Below are positions 11,670 through 23,232 of a stretch of DNA of 64,000 bases, piece by piece. Source of the stretch: Leclercia sp. LSNIH1 (lineage in GTDB: Bacteria > Pseudomonadota > Gammaproteobacteria > Enterobacterales > Enterobacteriaceae); contig NZ_CP026167.1 of the NCBI RefSeq assembly GCF_002902985.1, positions 1,736,001-1,800,000 of the forward strand, read 5' to 3'. Numbering within the stretch: the first letter of the stretch is position 1; every line of letters begins with the position of its first letter. Under the pieces are notes generated by a model. That model was not told the DNA's origin. It did not search any database and saw only the letters and a program-made list of their open reading frames with translations. A program made the position numbers and the translations under genes.

Positions 11670-12926
11670 ATGATCAAGGCGACGGACAGAAAACTGGTAG
11701 TAGGACTGGAGATTGGCACTGCGAAGGTTGCTGCTTTAGTAGGGGAAGTTCTGCCCGACGGTATGGTCAATATCATTGGTGTGGGTAGCTGCCCCTCCCG
11801 TGGTATGGATAAAGGTGGGGTAAACGACCTCGAGTCGGTGGTGAAATGCGTACAGCGCGCCATCGATCAGGCCGAACTGATGGCAGATTGCCAGATTTCC
11901 TCCGTGTATCTGGCACTCTCTGGCAAACATATCAGCTGCCAGAACGAGATCGGTATGGTGCCGATCTCAGAAGAAGAAGTCTCGCAGGAAGACGTCGAGA
12001 ACGTAGTGCATACTGCGAAGTCGGTGCGTGTCCGCGATGAACATCGCGTACTGCATGTGATCCCGCAGGAATACGCCATCGATTATCAGGAAGGCATTAA
12101 AAATCCGGTGGGGCTTTCAGGCGTGCGTATGCAGGCAAAAGTGCACTTGATCACATGTCACAACGATATGGCGAAGAACATTGTTAAAGCCGTGGAACGT
12201 TGTGGCCTGAAAGTTGACCAACTTATTTTCGCCGGTCTGGCGGCAAGTTATTCGGTGCTGACTGAAGACGAACGTGAGCTGGGCGTCTGTGTCGTCGATA
12301 TCGGCGGTGGTACTATGGACATGGCCGTCTACACCGGCGGAGCGCTGCGCCACACCAAAGTTATCCCTTATGCAGGGAATGTGGTCACCAGCGATATCGC
12401 GTATGCCTTTGGTACGCCACCGAGCGATGCTGAGGCGATTAAAGTGCGCCACGGGTGTGCGCTGGGCTCTATCGTTGGTAAAGATGAGAGCGTCGAAGTG
12501 CCGAGCGTCGGTGGTCGTCCGCCGCGCAGCCTGCAGCGCCAGACGTTGGCCGAGGTCATTGAGCCGCGTTATACCGAGCTGCTCAACCTCGTGAACGAAG
12601 AGATTTTGCAATTACAGGAACAGCTTCGCCAGCAGGGGGTTAAACATCATCTTGCGGCGGGGATTGTATTAACCGGCGGCGCGGCGCAAATTGAAGGTCT
12701 TGCGGCTTGCGCTCAGCGCGTGTTCCATACGCAGGTGCGCATTGGGGCACCGCTGAACATCACCGGTCTGACGGATTATGCTCAGGAGCCGTATTACTCA
12801 ACGGCAGTGGGCTTGCTTCATTACGGGAAGGAAACCCATCTTAGTGGCGAAGCAGAAGTAGAAAAACGCACGTCGGTGGGTTCGTGGTTTAAACGAATCA
12901 ACACCTGGCTGCGAAAAGAGTTTTAA
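11670..12926 (+). CDS. ftsA: Cell division protein FtsA
   Basis: Actin-like ATPase that tethers FtsZ filaments to the inner membrane. The 418-residue protein (E. coli 420) shows actin-fold phosphate loops (VGLEIGTAKV near the N-terminus, VVDIGGGTMD near 208-217, VLTGGAAQIEG near 330) and a C-terminal amphipathic membrane-targeting helix in the last 15 residues (SWFKRINTWLRKEF). A 63-base gap to ftsZ is the longest in the ftsQAZ unit. Confidence 0.97.
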   Translation: MIKATDRKLVVGLEIGTAKVAALVGEVLPDGMVNIIGVGSCPSRGMDKGGVNDLESVVKCVQRAIDQAELMADCQISSVYLALSGKHISCQNEIGMVPISEEEVSQEDVENVVHTAKSVRVRDEHRVLHVIPQEYAIDYQEGIKNPVGLSGVRMQAKVHLITCHNDMAKNIVKAVERCGLKVDQLIFAGLAASYSVLTEDERELGVCVVDIGGGTMDMAVYTGGALRHTKVIPYAGNVVTSDIAYAFGTPPSDAEAIKVRHGCALGSIVGKDESVEVPSVGGRPPRSLQRQTLAEVIEPRYTELLNLVNEEILQLQEQLRQQGVKHHLAAGIVLTGGAAQIEGLAACAQRVFHTQVRIGAPLNITGLTDYAQEPYYSTAVGLLHYGKETHLSGEAEVEKRTSVGSWFKRINTWLRKEF

Positions 12927-12989
12927 TTTTTGTAAGAGACCGGAGAGAATTAACGGTTTCAGGCGACAGGCACAAAACGGAGAGAAACT

Positions 12990-14141
12990 ATGTTTGAACC
13001 TATGGAACTGACCAACGACGCGGTGATTAAAGTCATCGGCGTCGGTGGCGGCGGCGGTAATGCTGTAGAGCACATGGTGCGCGAGCGCATCGAAGGCGTT
13101 GAATTCTTCGCGGTGAACACCGATGCGCAGGCACTGCGTAAGACGGCTGTTGGCCAGACAATTCAGATCGGCGGCGGCATCACCAAAGGGCTGGGCGCTG
13201 GGGCAAACCCGGAAGTCGGCCGTAACGCTGCAGAAGAAGATCGTGAAGCACTGCGTGCGGCACTTGATGGTGCAGACATGGTGTTTATTGCCGCAGGCAT
13301 GGGCGGTGGTACCGGAACCGGTGCTGCGCCAGTTGTTGCTGAAGTGGCTAAAGATTTAGGTATCCTGACTGTTGCCGTTGTGACCAAGCCTTTCAACTTT
13401 GAAGGCAAGAAGCGTATGGCGTTTGCAGAGCAGGGTATCACCGAGCTGTCCAAGCATGTGGACTCGCTGATCACTATTCCAAACGACAAACTGCTGAAAG
13501 TGCTGGGTCGTGGCATCTCTCTGCTGGACGCTTTTGGCGCGGCGAACGATGTTCTGAAAGGCGCAGTCCAGGGTATCGCCGAGCTGATCACCCGTCCAGG
13601 CCTGATGAACGTCGACTTTGCTGACGTGCGCACCGTGATGTCCGAAATGGGCTACGCGATGATGGGTTCCGGCGTGGCGAAAGGTGAAGACCGTGCAGAA
13701 GAAGCCGCTGAAATGGCGATCTCTTCTCCGCTGCTGGAAGATATCGATCTGTCTGGCGCGCGCGGCGTGCTGGTTAACATCACTGCGGGCTTCGACCTGC
13801 GTCTGGATGAGTTCGAAACCGTGGGTAACACCATTCGTGCGTTCGCCTCTGATAACGCAACCGTGGTAATCGGTACTTCCCTTGATCCGGAAATGAACGA
13901 TGAGCTGCGCGTAACGGTTGTTGCGACCGGTATCGGTATGGACAAACGTCCTGAGATCACCCTGGTGACCAACAAAACTGCACAGCAGCCGGTGATGGAT
14001 CGCTACCAGCCGCACGGCATGGCACCATTGACCCAGGAGCAGAAACCCGCAGCTAAGGTGGTGAATGACAATACGCCACAAACGCAGAAAGAGCCGGATT
14101 ATCTGGACATTCCAGCATTCCTGCGTAAACAAGCTGATTAA
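12990..14141 (+). CDS. ftsZ: Cell division GTPase FtsZ
   Basis: Tubulin-like GTPase that polymerises into the Z ring. The 383-residue protein has the tubulin signature [10 protein letters not shown] near 105-114, the T7-loop region ([11 protein letters not shown]) and the conserved C-terminal peptide [12 protein letters not shown], which binds FtsA, ZipA, MinC and ZapD (encoded at 19371). An excellent SD (GGAGAGAAA) lies at 12979-12987. Confidence 0.98.
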   Translation: MFEPMELTNDAVIKVIGVGGGGGNAVEHMVRERIEGVEFFAVNTDAQALRKTAVGQTIQIGGGITKGLGAGANPEVGRNAAEEDREALRAALDGADMVFIAAGMGGGTGTGAAPVVAEVAKDLGILTVAVVTKPFNFEGKKRMAFAEQGITELSKHVDSLITIPNDKLLKVLGRGISLLDAFGAANDVLKGAVQGIAELITRPGLMNVDFADVRTVMSEMGYAMMGSGVAKGEDRAEEAAEMAISSPLLEDIDLSGARGVLVNITAGFDLRLDEFETVGNTIRAFASDNATVVIGTSLDPEMNDELRVTVVATGIGMDKRPEITLVTNKTAQQPVMDRYQPHGMAPLTQEQKPAAKVVNDNTPQTQKEPDYLDIPAFLRKQAD

Positions 14142-14221
14142 GAATTAGCTGGAATTAGGGAATTTACGCTCTTTGTGCTAAACTGGCCGCCCGATAGTGA
14201 TGTACACTCTCGGTTGGATAA

Positions 14222-15160
<939 letters not shown>

Positions 15161-15184
15161 CGGTAAATTCCGTTATGTAAATTC

Positions 15185-15240
15185 GACTGGTTGACCTGGC
15201 ACTCTCTCCGGCCAGGAAGACCAGTCGTTTTTGTTTTTAT
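15185..15240 (+). terminator. Intrinsic terminator after lpxC, end of the dcw cluster
   Basis: A two-part stem: GACTGGT pairs with ACCAGTC outside and CCTGGC pairs with GCCAGG inside, followed by GTTTTTGTTTTT. Classic Rho-independent form 24 bases after the lpxC stop. Confidence 0.85.
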
Positions 15241-15411
15241 CTTCCCCGTATTGCTGTAGTCAATGGCTCGTTTGCTGATTTCATCACCATTTTTAACCTC
15301 CTCTGTGGCGCATTACTGCTGCTGCAACCCGGCTTTAGTGTTACTATCTGGGCGCGAAAATATAAAAATCATACGGTGAGCCTGAAGGTTCACTTACTTG
15401 TGGTGGGGCAA

Positions 15412-15915
15412 TTGAGCGGAATTCTGACGCGCTGGCGACAATTTGGCAGACGTTACTTCTGGCCGCATCTCCTTCTGGGGATGGTCGCGGCGAGTCTTGG
15501 CCTGCCCGCGCTCAGCAGTAACACCGAAACCGCAAATCCGGCAAAGACCACCACCACCCGCCACGATCTGAGCACGCGGGTCAATTTCACGAATCTCGCC
15601 CTGCTGGAAGCGAACCGCCGACCCAATTTCACGGTGGATTACTGGCATCAGCATGCGATTCGTACCGTCATCCGGCATCTCTCCTTTGCCATGGCGCCGC
15701 AGGCGTTACCTGTTGTCGAAGAGCCTTTACCGGTACAGGCGCACCATCTGGCGCTGCTCGATACACTCACCACGCTGCTTACGCAGCAAAGCAAGCCGCC
15801 GGTTATTGTCCGTCAGGTCGCGCTTGCCACACTTTATCCACAAACCGCTTTCTCTGTGTCCGCCTGGATTAGCCAGGTGCAGGGCATCCGCGCCGGACCT
15901 CAACGCCTCAGCTAA
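15412..15915 (+). CDS. secM: SecA translation regulator SecM (secretion monitor)
   Basis: Short exported arrest peptide that stalls its own ribosome to expose the secA ribosome-binding site when secretion is limiting. Starting at TTG 15412, which aligns with the E. coli N-terminus ([10 protein letters not shown]), it is 167 residues against 170. It has a long signal peptide ([19 protein letters not shown]) and the complete arrest motif F147xxxxW152I153xxxxG158IRAGP163. The roughly 20 residues before the motif differ strongly from E. coli. An in-frame GTG at 15376 would add 12 residues, but the GGTGGGG sequence before 15412 favours TTG. Confidence 0.9.
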   Translation: MSGILTRWRQFGRRYFWPHLLLGMVAASLGLPALSSNTETANPAKTTTTRHDLSTRVNFTNLALLEANRRPNFTVDYWHQHAIRTVIRHLSFAMAPQALPVVEEPLPVQAHHLALLDTLTTLLTQQSKPPVIVRQVALATLYPQTAFSVSAWISQVQGIRAGPQRLS

Positions 15916-15946
15916 ATTAACCGTTGTTCAATACCTTAATTTAACT

Positions 15947-15960
15947 GCCCATCATGGGGC
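15947..15960 (+). promoter_or_regulatory. secM-secA intergenic hairpin
   Basis: GCCC-N6-GGGC inside the near-palindrome GCCCATCATGGGGC, 16 bases before the secA ATG and covering the upstream edge of its ribosome-binding region (GTTTGAGAATT). In E. coli the secA initiation site is masked by structure with the secM end and freed by SecM stalling. The equivalent role here is inferred from position. Confidence 0.55.
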
Positions 15961-15975
15961 GTTTGAGAATTTATT

Positions 15976-18681
15976 ATGTTAATCAAATTACTAACAAAAG
16001 TTTTCGGTAGTCGTAACGATCGTACCCTGCGCCGCATGCGCAAAGCCGTCAGCGTCATCAACAGCCTTGAGCCGGCGATGGAAAAACTCTCTGATGAAGA
16101 GCTGAAAGCCAAAACCGCTGAATTCCGTGCCCGCCTTGAAAAAGGTGAAACCGTTGAAAGCCTGATCCCGGAAGCGTTCGCCGTGGTGCGTGAAGCGAGT
16201 AAGCGCGTGTTTGGCATGCGTCATTTCGACGTGCAGCTGCTGGGCGGGATGGTGCTGAACGACCGCTGCATCGCTGAGATGCGTACCGGTGAAGGTAAAA
16301 CCCTGACCGCAACCCTGCCTGCCTATCTTAACGCCCTGTCGGGTAAAGGTGTGCACGTGGTTACCGTCAACGACTATCTGGCGCAGCGTGATGCCGAAAA
16401 CAACCGTCCACTGTTCGAATTCCTCGGTATGACCGTCGGGATCAACATGTCTGGTTTGCCGGCCCCTGCGAAACGCGAAGCCTATAACGCCGACATCACC
16501 TACGGGACCAACAACGAATACGGCTTTGACTACCTGCGTGACAACATGGCCTTCAGCCCGGAAGAGCGCGTACAGCGTAAGCTGCACTATGCGCTGGTGG
16601 ATGAGGTGGACTCCATTCTGATCGACGAAGCGCGTACGCCGCTGATCATCTCTGGTCCGGCTGAAGACAGCTCCGAGATGTATCGCAAAGTCGATAAAAT
16701 CATTCCGCACCTGATCCGTCAGGAAAAAGAGGACTCCGACACCTTCCAGGGTGAAGGTCACTTCTCCGTTGATGAAAAAGCCCGCCAGGTGAACCTGACC
16801 GAGCGCGGTCTGGTGCAGATCGAAGAGCTGCTGGTTGCCCAGGGCATTATGGAAGAGGGCGAGTCACTCTATTCCCCAGGCAATATCATGCTGATGCACC
16901 ACGTCACTGCCGCCCTGCGCGCCCACGTGTTGTTTACCCGTGACGTGGACTACATCGTTAAGGATGGCGAAGTTATTATCGTCGACGAACATACCGGCCG
17001 TACCATGCAGGGTCGTCGCTGGTCCGACGGTCTGCATCAGGCCGTTGAAGCCAAAGAAAATGTCGATATCCAGAACGAGAACCAGACGCTGGCATCCATT
17101 ACCTTCCAGAACTACTTCCGTCTGTACGAGAAGCTGGCAGGGATGACCGGTACGGCGGATACCGAAGCCTTCGAATTCAGCTCCATCTATAAGCTGGATA
17201 CCGTCGTCGTTCCAACCAACCGTCCAATGATCCGTAAGGATATGCCGGACCTGGTCTACATGACCGAAGCGGAAAAAATTCAGGCCATCATCGAAGATAT
17301 TCGCGACCGTACCGCCGCAGGCCAGCCGGTTCTGGTGGGGACTATCTCCATCGAAAAATCGGAAGTGGTCTCCAATGAGCTGACCAAAGCCGGGATCAAA
17401 CACAACGTCCTGAACGCCAAGTTCCACGCTAAAGAGGCCGATATCGTTGCCCAGGCGGGCTATCCGGCAGCCGTGACCATCGCCACCAACATGGCGGGTC
17501 GTGGTACCGACATCATGCTGGGCGGTAGCTGGCAGGCTGAAGTGGCTGCGCTGGAAAACCCAACCCCGGAACAGATCGCGCAGATCAAAGCCGACTGGCA
17601 GGTTCGTCACGATGCGGTTCTGGCTGCGGGCGGTCTGCACATCATCGGTACGGAACGTCACGAATCCCGTCGTATTGACAACCAGCTGCGTGGCCGTGCG
17701 GGTCGTCAGGGTGATGCCGGTTCTTCACGCTTCTATCTGTCGATGGAAGATGCGTTGATGCGTATTTTCGCCTCTGACCGTGTGTCGGGCATGATGCGTA
17801 AACTGGGTATGAAACCGGGCGAAGCGATTGAACACCCGTGGGTGACCAAAGCCATCGCCAACGCCCAGCGTAAAGTGGAAAGCCGTAACTTCGATATTCG
17901 TAAGCAGCTGCTTGAGTATGATGATGTGGCCAACGACCAGCGTCGCGCTATCTACACCCAGCGTAACGAACTGCTGGACGTTTCCGACGTGAGCGAAACC
18001 ATTAACAGCATTCGCGAAGATGTCTTCAAAGCGACTATCGATAACCATATTCCACCGCAATCTCTGGAAGAGATGTGGGATGTTGAAGGTCTGCAGGCGC
18101 GTCTGAAAAACGACTTCGACCTGGATCTGCCGATTCAGGAGTGGCTGGATAAAGAGCCGGAGCTGCATGAAGAGACCCTGCGCGAGCGTATTTTCGCTAA
18201 CGCCCTTGAGGTCTATAAGCGTAAGGAAGAGGTGGTTGGCGCTGAGATGATGCGTCATTTCGAAAAAGGCGTGATGCTGCAAACCCTGGACTCCCTGTGG
18301 AAAGAGCACCTGGCAGCGATGGACTATCTGCGTCAGGGTATTCACCTGCGTGGCTATGCGCAAAAAGATCCGAAGCAGGAGTACAAGCGTGAATCCTTTG
18401 CGATGTTTGCCTCTATGCTTGAATCACTGAAGTACGAAGTGATCAGCACCCTGAGCAAAGTCCAGGTGCGCATGCCGGAAGAAGTGGAAGAGATGGAACA
18501 GCAGCGTCGTGAAGAAGCGGAGCGTCTGGCTCAGATGCAGCAGCTTAGCCATCAGGACGACGAAGAAGCCGCCGCCGCCGCAATTGCCGCGCAGTCCGGT
18601 GATCGTAAGGTCGGTCGTAACGATCCGTGCCCGTGCGGTTCCGGTAAAAAATACAAACAGTGCCATGGCCGTCTGAGCTAA
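15976..18681 (+). CDS. secA: Preprotein translocase ATPase SecA
   Basis: Motor ATPase that drives unfolded preproteins through SecYEG. The 901-residue protein has Walker A MRTGEGKT near 102-109, the DEAD-like [12 protein letters not shown] near 209-220, the helicase domain ([12 protein letters not shown] near 508-519), the scaffold/wing domains, and the C-terminal zinc tail [14 protein letters not shown], which binds SecB and lipids. It lies 60 bases after secM, with translation expected to depend on SecM arrest. Confidence 0.98.
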   Translation: MLIKLLTKVFGSRNDRTLRRMRKAVSVINSLEPAMEKLSDEELKAKTAEFRARLEKGETVESLIPEAFAVVREASKRVFGMRHFDVQLLGGMVLNDRCIAEMRTGEGKTLTATLPAYLNALSGKGVHVVTVNDYLAQRDAENNRPLFEFLGMTVGINMSGLPAPAKREAYNADITYGTNNEYGFDYLRDNMAFSPEERVQRKLHYALVDEVDSILIDEARTPLIISGPAEDSSEMYRKVDKIIPHLIRQEKEDSDTFQGEGHFSVDEKARQVNLTERGLVQIEELLVAQGIMEEGESLYSPGNIMLMHHVTAALRAHVLFTRDVDYIVKDGEVIIVDEHTGRTMQGRRWSDGLHQAVEAKENVDIQNENQTLASITFQNYFRLYEKLAGMTGTADTEAFEFSSIYKLDTVVVPTNRPMIRKDMPDLVYMTEAEKIQAIIEDIRDRTAAGQPVLVGTISIEKSEVVSNELTKAGIKHNVLNAKFHAKEADIVAQAGYPAAVTIATNMAGRGTDIMLGGSWQAEVAALENPTPEQIAQIKADWQVRHDAVLAAGGLHIIGTERHESRRIDNQLRGRAGRQGDAGSSRFYLSMEDALMRIFASDRVSGMMRKLGMKPGEAIEHPWVTKAIANAQRKVESRNFDIRKQLLEYDDVANDQRRAIYTQRNELLDVSDVSETINSIREDVFKATIDNHIPPQSLEEMWDVEGLQARLKNDFDLDLPIQEWLDKEPELHEETLRERIFANALEVYKRKEEVVGAEMMRHFEKGVMLQTLDSLWKEHLAAMDYLRQGIHLRGYAQKDPKQEYKRESFAMFASMLESLKYEVISTLSKVQVRMPEEVEEMEQQRREEAERLAQMQQLSHQDDEEAAAAAIAAQSGDRKVGRNDPCPCGSGKKYKQCHGRLS

Positions 18682-18696
18682 GCCTGTAAAACACGT

Positions 18697-18724
18697 AAAA
18701 GGCGCAGATATCTGCGCCTTTTTT
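18697..18724 (+). terminator. Intrinsic terminator after secA
   Basis: A perfect palindrome AAAAGGCGCAGA-TA-TCTGCGCCTTTT with flanking A and T runs, 15 bases after the secA stop and before mutT. Because it reads the same on both strands it could act in either direction. Its strength suggests mutT is expressed by readthrough or from a promoter inside secA. Confidence 0.85.
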
Positions 18725-18738
18725 ATGGATGCAAGACA

Positions 18739-19128
18739 ATGAAAATACTGCAAATCGCTGTCGGGATCATTCGTAATTCCGATAACCAAATCTTTATTAC
18801 CCAGCGCGCGGCCGATGCGCACATGGCGAATAAGTGGGAGTTTCCTGGCGGTAAGATTGAGTCCGGCGAGACGCCGGAACAGGCGCTTATCCGCGAGCTT
18901 CAGGAAGAGGTGGGCATCACGCCGCGCGGTGCGACCCTGTTCGATAAACTGGAATATACCTTTCCCGATCGCCATATCACGCTGTGGTTCTGGCTGGTGG
19001 AAAACTGGGAGGGGGAACCCTGGGGCAAAGAGGGACAGCCTGGAAACTGGGTGACGCTGAACGCGCTGGATGCCGATAAATTCCCACCGGCAAATGCGCC
19101 TGTCATTGCGCGTTTAGTGGCGGACTGA
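18739..19128 (+). CDS. mutT: 8-oxo-dGTP diphosphatase MutT
   Basis: Nudix hydrolase that removes 8-oxo-dGTP from the nucleotide pool and prevents A:T to C:G transversions. The 129-residue protein contains the full Nudix box GX5EX7REXXEEXGI (from GGKIESGETP to RELQEEVGI, about residues 37-60). The ATG at 18739 gives the standard N-terminus MKILQIAVGI. It starts 15 bases after a strong terminator, so how it is transcribed is an open point. Confidence 0.96.
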   Translation: MKILQIAVGIIRNSDNQIFITQRAADAHMANKWEFPGGKIESGETPEQALIRELQEEVGITPRGATLFDKLEYTFPDRHITLWFWLVENWEGEPWGKEGQPGNWVTLNALDADKFPPANAPVIARLVAD

Positions 19129-19166
19129 CTGGCCTGCGAGCGAGGTGCCGGCAGGCCATGGGGACA

Positions 19167-19361
19167 TTACTGCTGCTCTTCGCTCCAGTCATCGCTGTCG
19201 GACATATCGCCTGAGCTTGGAATGCGTTTCTCTTCCGCAGCCCACTCGCCCAGATCGATTAGCTGGCAGCGCTTGCTGCAAAAAGGGCGGAACGGGCTCT
19301 GTTCGCCCCAGACAACGGGCTTGCCACAGGTGGGGCAGTTCACGGTGGTGACTTCAGACAT
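19167..19361 (-). CDS. yacG: DNA gyrase inhibitor YacG, zinc-binding
   Basis: Small (64-residue) zinc protein that binds GyrB and inhibits gyrase in E. coli. The four zinc cysteines are visible as CPTCG near the N-terminus and CSKRC near residue 28-32; the acidic tail (SDSDDWSEE) is typical. It is the last gene of coaE-zapD-yacG, nine bases after zapD. Confidence 0.94.
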   Translation of the reverse strand: MSEVTTVNCPTCGKPVVWGEQSPFRPFCSKRCQLIDLGEWAAEEKRIPSSGDMSDSDDWSEEQQ

Positions 19362-19370
19362 CTTAACTCC

Positions 19371-20114
19371 TTAGCAGCACGCCAGTTCAAAGTCGAGGCG
19401 TTCCGGCACCAGACCATGTTCACTGTCGAGCGGCATGAAACGGATCGCAAAGCGGCTCTTATGGCCTGAAATTTGCGGGTAAAGCTGATCGGCAAGGGAG
19501 AGCTGCAGGCGCAGGAGATCCGCATCTTCACCGTTATCCTGATAAAAACCATTCAGGCTGGTTTGCTTGCGGAATGGCGCTGAATTGCGGATTAAATCCA
19601 GGATCAGCGACAGCGCCTGGTTCAGCGGCTCAAGGCTGTTCAGCCAGCTTTGCACCTGCATATCGCGCTGTTCCTGCGGCATATGCAGCCAGATATGCAA
19701 GGTCGGTAAATCGAAACTGCAGCAGCCGCCGGGAATGCTCAGACGCTGACGCACCAGGGCGACCAGGCGGTCTTCACGCAAAAACTGGCCGATACGCGGC
19801 GCCGCCATTAATACGCCGCTGCTGTTTTTCAGCTGCTGGCGCAGGCTGTCGATGCGGCTGTTATCCACCCCCGGCACTTCTGCCCAGGCCTGCAGTTTAC
19901 GCTGCTGGCGCTCCAGCTCTTTCAGTAATTCTGTGCGGACTTCGCCACGCTCTAACACATCCAGCAGATCGCTCACGTTGCGGAAAAAGTGCAGCGCCGT
20001 GGTGTGGTCATGAACCGGAAGCAGGCCGGAAAGCTGCTGGATCAAAAATTCGATGCGCAGCCAGGTGCGCATTTTTTCATTGAGGGGATGCTCGAAAAGA
20101 ACATGGGTGTGCAT
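19371..20114 (-). CDS. zapD: Cell division protein ZapD
   Basis: Cytoplasmic Z-ring-associated protein that cross-links FtsZ filaments through the FtsZ C-terminal peptide. The 247-residue sequence matches the family from [18 protein letters not shown] to the end RLDFELACC, the same length as E. coli. The ATG overlaps the coaE stop by one base. Its binding partner FtsZ is encoded 5 kb upstream in this window. Confidence 0.95.
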   Translation of the reverse strand: MHTHVLFEHPLNEKMRTWLRIEFLIQQLSGLLPVHDHTTALHFFRNVSDLLDVLERGEVRTELLKELERQQRKLQAWAEVPGVDNSRIDSLRQQLKNSSGVLMAAPRIGQFLREDRLVALVRQRLSIPGGCCSFDLPTLHIWLHMPQEQRDMQVQSWLNSLEPLNQALSLILDLIRNSAPFRKQTSLNGFYQDNGEDADLLRLQLSLADQLYPQISGHKSRFAIRFMPLDSEHGLVPERLDFELACC

Positions 20115-20725
20115 TAGGCTTTTTCCTGTAAAACGGCCTGCGCCAGATATTGCTGATGCAGGCGAGCCACATCCGATGCAATGGCATCCGGTGAGCCGTT
20201 ATTATCAATCACATCATCCGCGACGGCCAGGCGCGCTTCACGCGTGGCCTGCGCGGCAAGAATTTGTTCCGCATGTTCACGCCCGACGTTATCACGGGCG
20301 ATGGTGCGCTGAATTTGTGTTGCCGGAGAGACATCCACAACCAGTACCCGGTCCGCTTTGTCATGGAGATTATTTTCCACAAGAAGCGGGACAACCCAGA
20401 GCACATAGGGTGAAGTCGCGTGTGCTATCTGTTTCTGCGTCTCCTGCTGGATAAGCGGGTGAAGCAGGGCGTTAAGCCAGGCTTTCTCTTCAGGATGCGT
20501 GAAAATGCGTTCGCGCAGCATTCGACGATTAAGGGTGCCGTCAGGCTCGATAATGTCGCTGCCGAAATGGTCTGCAATAGCGCGTAGTGCGGGTGTACCT
20601 GGCTCTACCACCTGGCGGGCAAGGATGTCGGCATCAATTATCGTGATACCCAGACGAGAGAAGGCGTCAGCCACAGTGCTTTTGCCACTGCCAATGCCTC
20701 CCGTTAATGCAACGATGTACCCCAT
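20114..20725 (-). CDS. coaE: Dephospho-CoA kinase CoaE
   Basis: Last enzyme of coenzyme A synthesis; phosphorylates dephospho-CoA at the ribose 3'-OH. The 203-residue P-loop kinase has Walker [10 protein letters not shown] at about 9-17, the [13 protein letters not shown] substrate segment and a lid with [15 protein letters not shown]. It is slightly shorter than E. coli (206) because of a shorter C-terminal tail. First gene of the operon with zapD and yacG. The pantothenate genes panBCD that feed the same pathway are at 57-59 kb. Confidence 0.96.
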   Translation of the reverse strand: MGYIVALTGGIGSGKSTVADAFSRLGITIIDADILARQVVEPGTPALRAIADHFGSDIIEPDGTLNRRMLRERIFTHPEEKAWLNALLHPLIQQETQKQIAHATSPYVLWVVPLLVENNLHDKADRVLVVDVSPATQIQRTIARDNVGREHAEQILAAQATREARLAVADDVIDNNGSPDAIASDVARLHQQYLAQAVLQEKA

Positions 20726-20869
20726 TAAATAAAATCCTGGGAAATATTCATTATTGATATCAATTGCTTAAGATTTAATCTTTTATCAGCGAAGATTAAG
20801 CCCTGCTTACGTACTTTTTACCAGGTAAATTTATAGGATTGTAGCGTAAAAAAAGTGATTTTCGCAGTC

Positions 20870-20897
20870 TTGCGCAACAGGTATTAGTGCGTATGAT
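20870..20897 (+). promoter_or_regulatory. Candidate guaC promoter
   Basis: TTGCGC (20870-20875), a 16-bp spacer and TATGAT (20892-20897, five of six matches to TATAAT), 63 bases before the guaC ATG. Placement is good; the -35 matches only four of six. Confidence 0.45.
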
Positions 20898-20960
20898 AGC
20901 GTCACTGGAGTTGTGTGTTACGTTTTTCGACATTTACCCCAGTACCCCAGGAATCCGCAA

Positions 20961-22004
20961 ATGCGTATCGAAGAAGATTTGAAGTTAGGTTTCAAAGACG
21001 TTCTTATCCGCCCTAAACGTTCTACTCTGAAAAGTCGCTCCGACGTTGAACTTGAACGTCAATTCACCTTTAAGCATTCCGGTCAGACCTGGTCTGGCGT
21101 ACCTGTTATCGCCGCTAACATGGATACCGTCGGAACGTTTGCGATGGCAAAAGCGCTGGCTTCCTTCGACATTCTGACCGCTGTACACAAGCACTACAGC
21201 GTGGAAGAGTGGAATGCGTTTGCAGGCTCCGTATCTGAAAACGTGCTGAAGCACGTGATGGTCTCTACCGGCACCTCTGATGCCGATTTCGAAAAAACGA
21301 AACAGATCCTGATTGCTAACCCAAACCTTAACTTCATCTGTATTGATGTTGCGAATGGTTATTCTGAACACTTCGTTCAGTTCGTCAGCAAGGCGCGTCA
21401 GGCCTGGCCGACCAAAACCATTATTGCAGGTAACGTGGTTACCGGTGAAATGTGTGAAGAGCTGATCCTCTCCGGGGCAGATATCGTGAAAGTGGGGATT
21501 GGTCCGGGTTCTGTCTGCACCACGCGCGTTAAAACCGGCGTTGGTTATCCGCAGCTGTCAGCAGTGATCGAGTGTGCTGACGCAGCCCACGGTCTGGGTG
21601 GTCAGATCATCAGTGACGGTGGATGCACCATGCCGGGCGACGTGGCAAAAGCATTCGGCGGCGGCGCAGACTTCGTGATGCTGGGCGGTATGCTGGCTGG
21701 CCACGAAGAGAGCGGCGGTACCGTTGTTGAAGAAAACGGTGAAAAATTCATGCTGTTCTACGGCATGAGCTCTGAATCGGCCATGAACCGCCACGTGGGT
21801 GGTGTTGCGCAGTATCGTGCCGCTGAAGGTAAAACCGTTAAGCTGCCTCTGCGTGGCCCGGTTGAAAATACCGCGCGTGATATCCTGGGTGGCCTGCGTT
21901 CAGCATGTACCTATGTGGGGGCGTCCCGCCTGAAAGAGCTGACCAAGCGCACGACCTTTATCCGCGTTCAGGAGCAGGAAAACCGCGTTTTCAACAGCCT
22001 GTAA
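20961..22004 (+). CDS. guaC: GMP reductase GuaC
   Basis: NADPH-dependent reductase that converts GMP to IMP in purine salvage. The 347-residue (beta/alpha)8 protein has the catalytic-cysteine loop [10 protein letters not shown] near residue 179-188 and the flavin-free IMPDH-family phosphate site [17 protein letters not shown]. The start at 20961 ([11 protein letters not shown]) gives the E. coli length. An in-frame ATG 48 bases upstream exists but would add a tail not found in the family. Convergent with hofC. Confidence 0.96.
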   Translation: MRIEEDLKLGFKDVLIRPKRSTLKSRSDVELERQFTFKHSGQTWSGVPVIAANMDTVGTFAMAKALASFDILTAVHKHYSVEEWNAFAGSVSENVLKHVMVSTGTSDADFEKTKQILIANPNLNFICIDVANGYSEHFVQFVSKARQAWPTKTIIAGNVVTGEMCEELILSGADIVKVGIGPGSVCTTRVKTGVGYPQLSAVIECADAAHGLGGQIISDGGCTMPGDVAKAFGGGADFVMLGGMLAGHEESGGTVVEENGEKFMLFYGMSSESAMNRHVGGVAQYRAAEGKTVKLPLRGPVENTARDILGGLRSACTYVGASRLKELTKRTTFIRVQEQENRVFNSL

Positions 22005-22011
22005 TGCTTCT

Positions 22012-22035
22012 CGCTGGCGCGTTTTCGCGCCAGCG
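22012..22035. terminator. Hairpin between convergent guaC and hofC
   Basis: A perfect 10-bp inverted repeat, CGCTGGCGCG-TTTT-CGCGCCAGCG, fills the space between the guaC stop and the hofC stop. It is very stable but lacks a T tract on either strand, so it may act as a weak bidirectional terminator or mRNA end stabiliser. Confidence 0.6.
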
Positions 22036-23232
22036 TTATCCCGCACTCATCGCATCCCCCAGATGGAAAATCGGTAGATACATCGCGACCACCAGCGTGC
22101 CGATAATCAATCCCGTCACAATCAGCAGTACTGGCTCCAGCAGTGAGGCTAAATTGTCGGCCTGCTGAAAGGTCTGCTCATTATGATGCTGCGCCAGGTT
22201 GCTCAGCATGGTGTCCAGCGCGCCCGATGCTTCGCCTGTGCGTACCAGCTGAATGCAGAGTGGCGTAAAAATTTCTGCCTCATTCAGGGCTGACCAGATG
22301 GGCAACCCCTGCATAATGCGATGCCGTATCGCCTGTAATTTCTCCTGCCAGAAGGGGCACTCCAGCGTCTCCTCCGTACTTTCCAGCCCTTGTATAAAGG
22401 CGATGCCCGCCTGTTGCGTGAGCGAGAGAACGGTGAATATCTGGCTGAGCTTTTGCCCCCGTACCAGCGGACCAATCACCGGGCTATTCAGCAGCAGACG
22501 CTGGGTGGCATATCGCCATCGTCGTTTGCGGCGAAGAAACAGCAGGCCGGATGTTATCGCTATAAGACTGAACAGTAGCGCCGCCCCCCGCTCCTGAAGC
22601 ACGTTTGCCAGCCCCATCACTGCCCGCGTCAGGGCAGGTAACGGGGTGTTAAAGGTTTTATAGATAGCGGCAAACTCCGGCAGCACGAGCGTCACCATCG
22701 CCAGCACTACGGCGAAAGCCAGACCGAGAATGATTACCGGATAACGCAGCGCTTTTATTACCTTTGCGCTGAGTTGTTGCTGGGTTTTTTGCTGCTGCGC
22801 GAGCTGGCGACAACATTCGTCCAGCTTGCCGGTCAGCTCCCCGGTTTTGATCATCGAAACATAAAGCGGCGGAAAAACATGCGGCCATTTTTTCAGGGCG
22901 TCAGAGAAGGCACACCCGGCACTGAGATCGTCGGCGACGCTTTGCAACAACGCCTGCCATTGTCTGGCCGGGTGCTGCTGCGCCAGAAGCGCCAGCCCTG
23001 CCGACAGGGTTAACCCCGCCTGTAGCAATGTCGCCAGCTGATGGATAATGTCGTAGCGATGCTGCGCCTGCCACCGTGTCTGTTGCACGCATCGCCTGAG
23101 TTCCAGGGGAACGAGCGCTTTGCCATGCAGGATAGCCCATGCCGTTTGTTTGTCGGGTGCCCAAAGCGCGCCCGCCTGCCGCTCCCCCTGCGGGCTGAGT
23201 GCCCGCCAGCGCCAGAGTTGATTACCTGCCAT
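22036..23232 (-). CDS. hofC: Type IV pilus / type II secretion inner-membrane protein HofC (GspF/PilC family)
   Basis: Polytopic platform protein of type IV pilus-like systems. The 398-residue protein carries two GspF domains (about 60-185 and 265-390), each with hydrophobic helices, e.g. YPVIILGLAFAVVLAMVTLV and the C-terminal LLEPVLLIVTGLIIGTLVVA. It overlaps hofB by 11 bases. In E. coli K-12 the hofBC-ppdD genes are complete but poorly expressed, and further pilus genes lie elsewhere; the same is assumed here. Confidence 0.93.
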   Translation of the reverse strand: MAGNQLWRWRALSPQGERQAGALWAPDKQTAWAILHGKALVPLELRRCVQQTRWQAQHRYDIIHQLATLLQAGLTLSAGLALLAQQHPARQWQALLQSVADDLSAGCAFSDALKKWPHVFPPLYVSMIKTGELTGKLDECCRQLAQQQKTQQQLSAKVIKALRYPVIILGLAFAVVLAMVTLVLPEFAAIYKTFNTPLPALTRAVMGLANVLQERGAALLFSLIAITSGLLFLRRKRRWRYATQRLLLNSPVIGPLVRGQKLSQIFTVLSLTQQAGIAFIQGLESTEETLECPFWQEKLQAIRHRIMQGLPIWSALNEAEIFTPLCIQLVRTGEASGALDTMLSNLAQHHNEQTFQQADNLASLLEPVLLIVTGLIIGTLVVAMYLPIFHLGDAMSAG

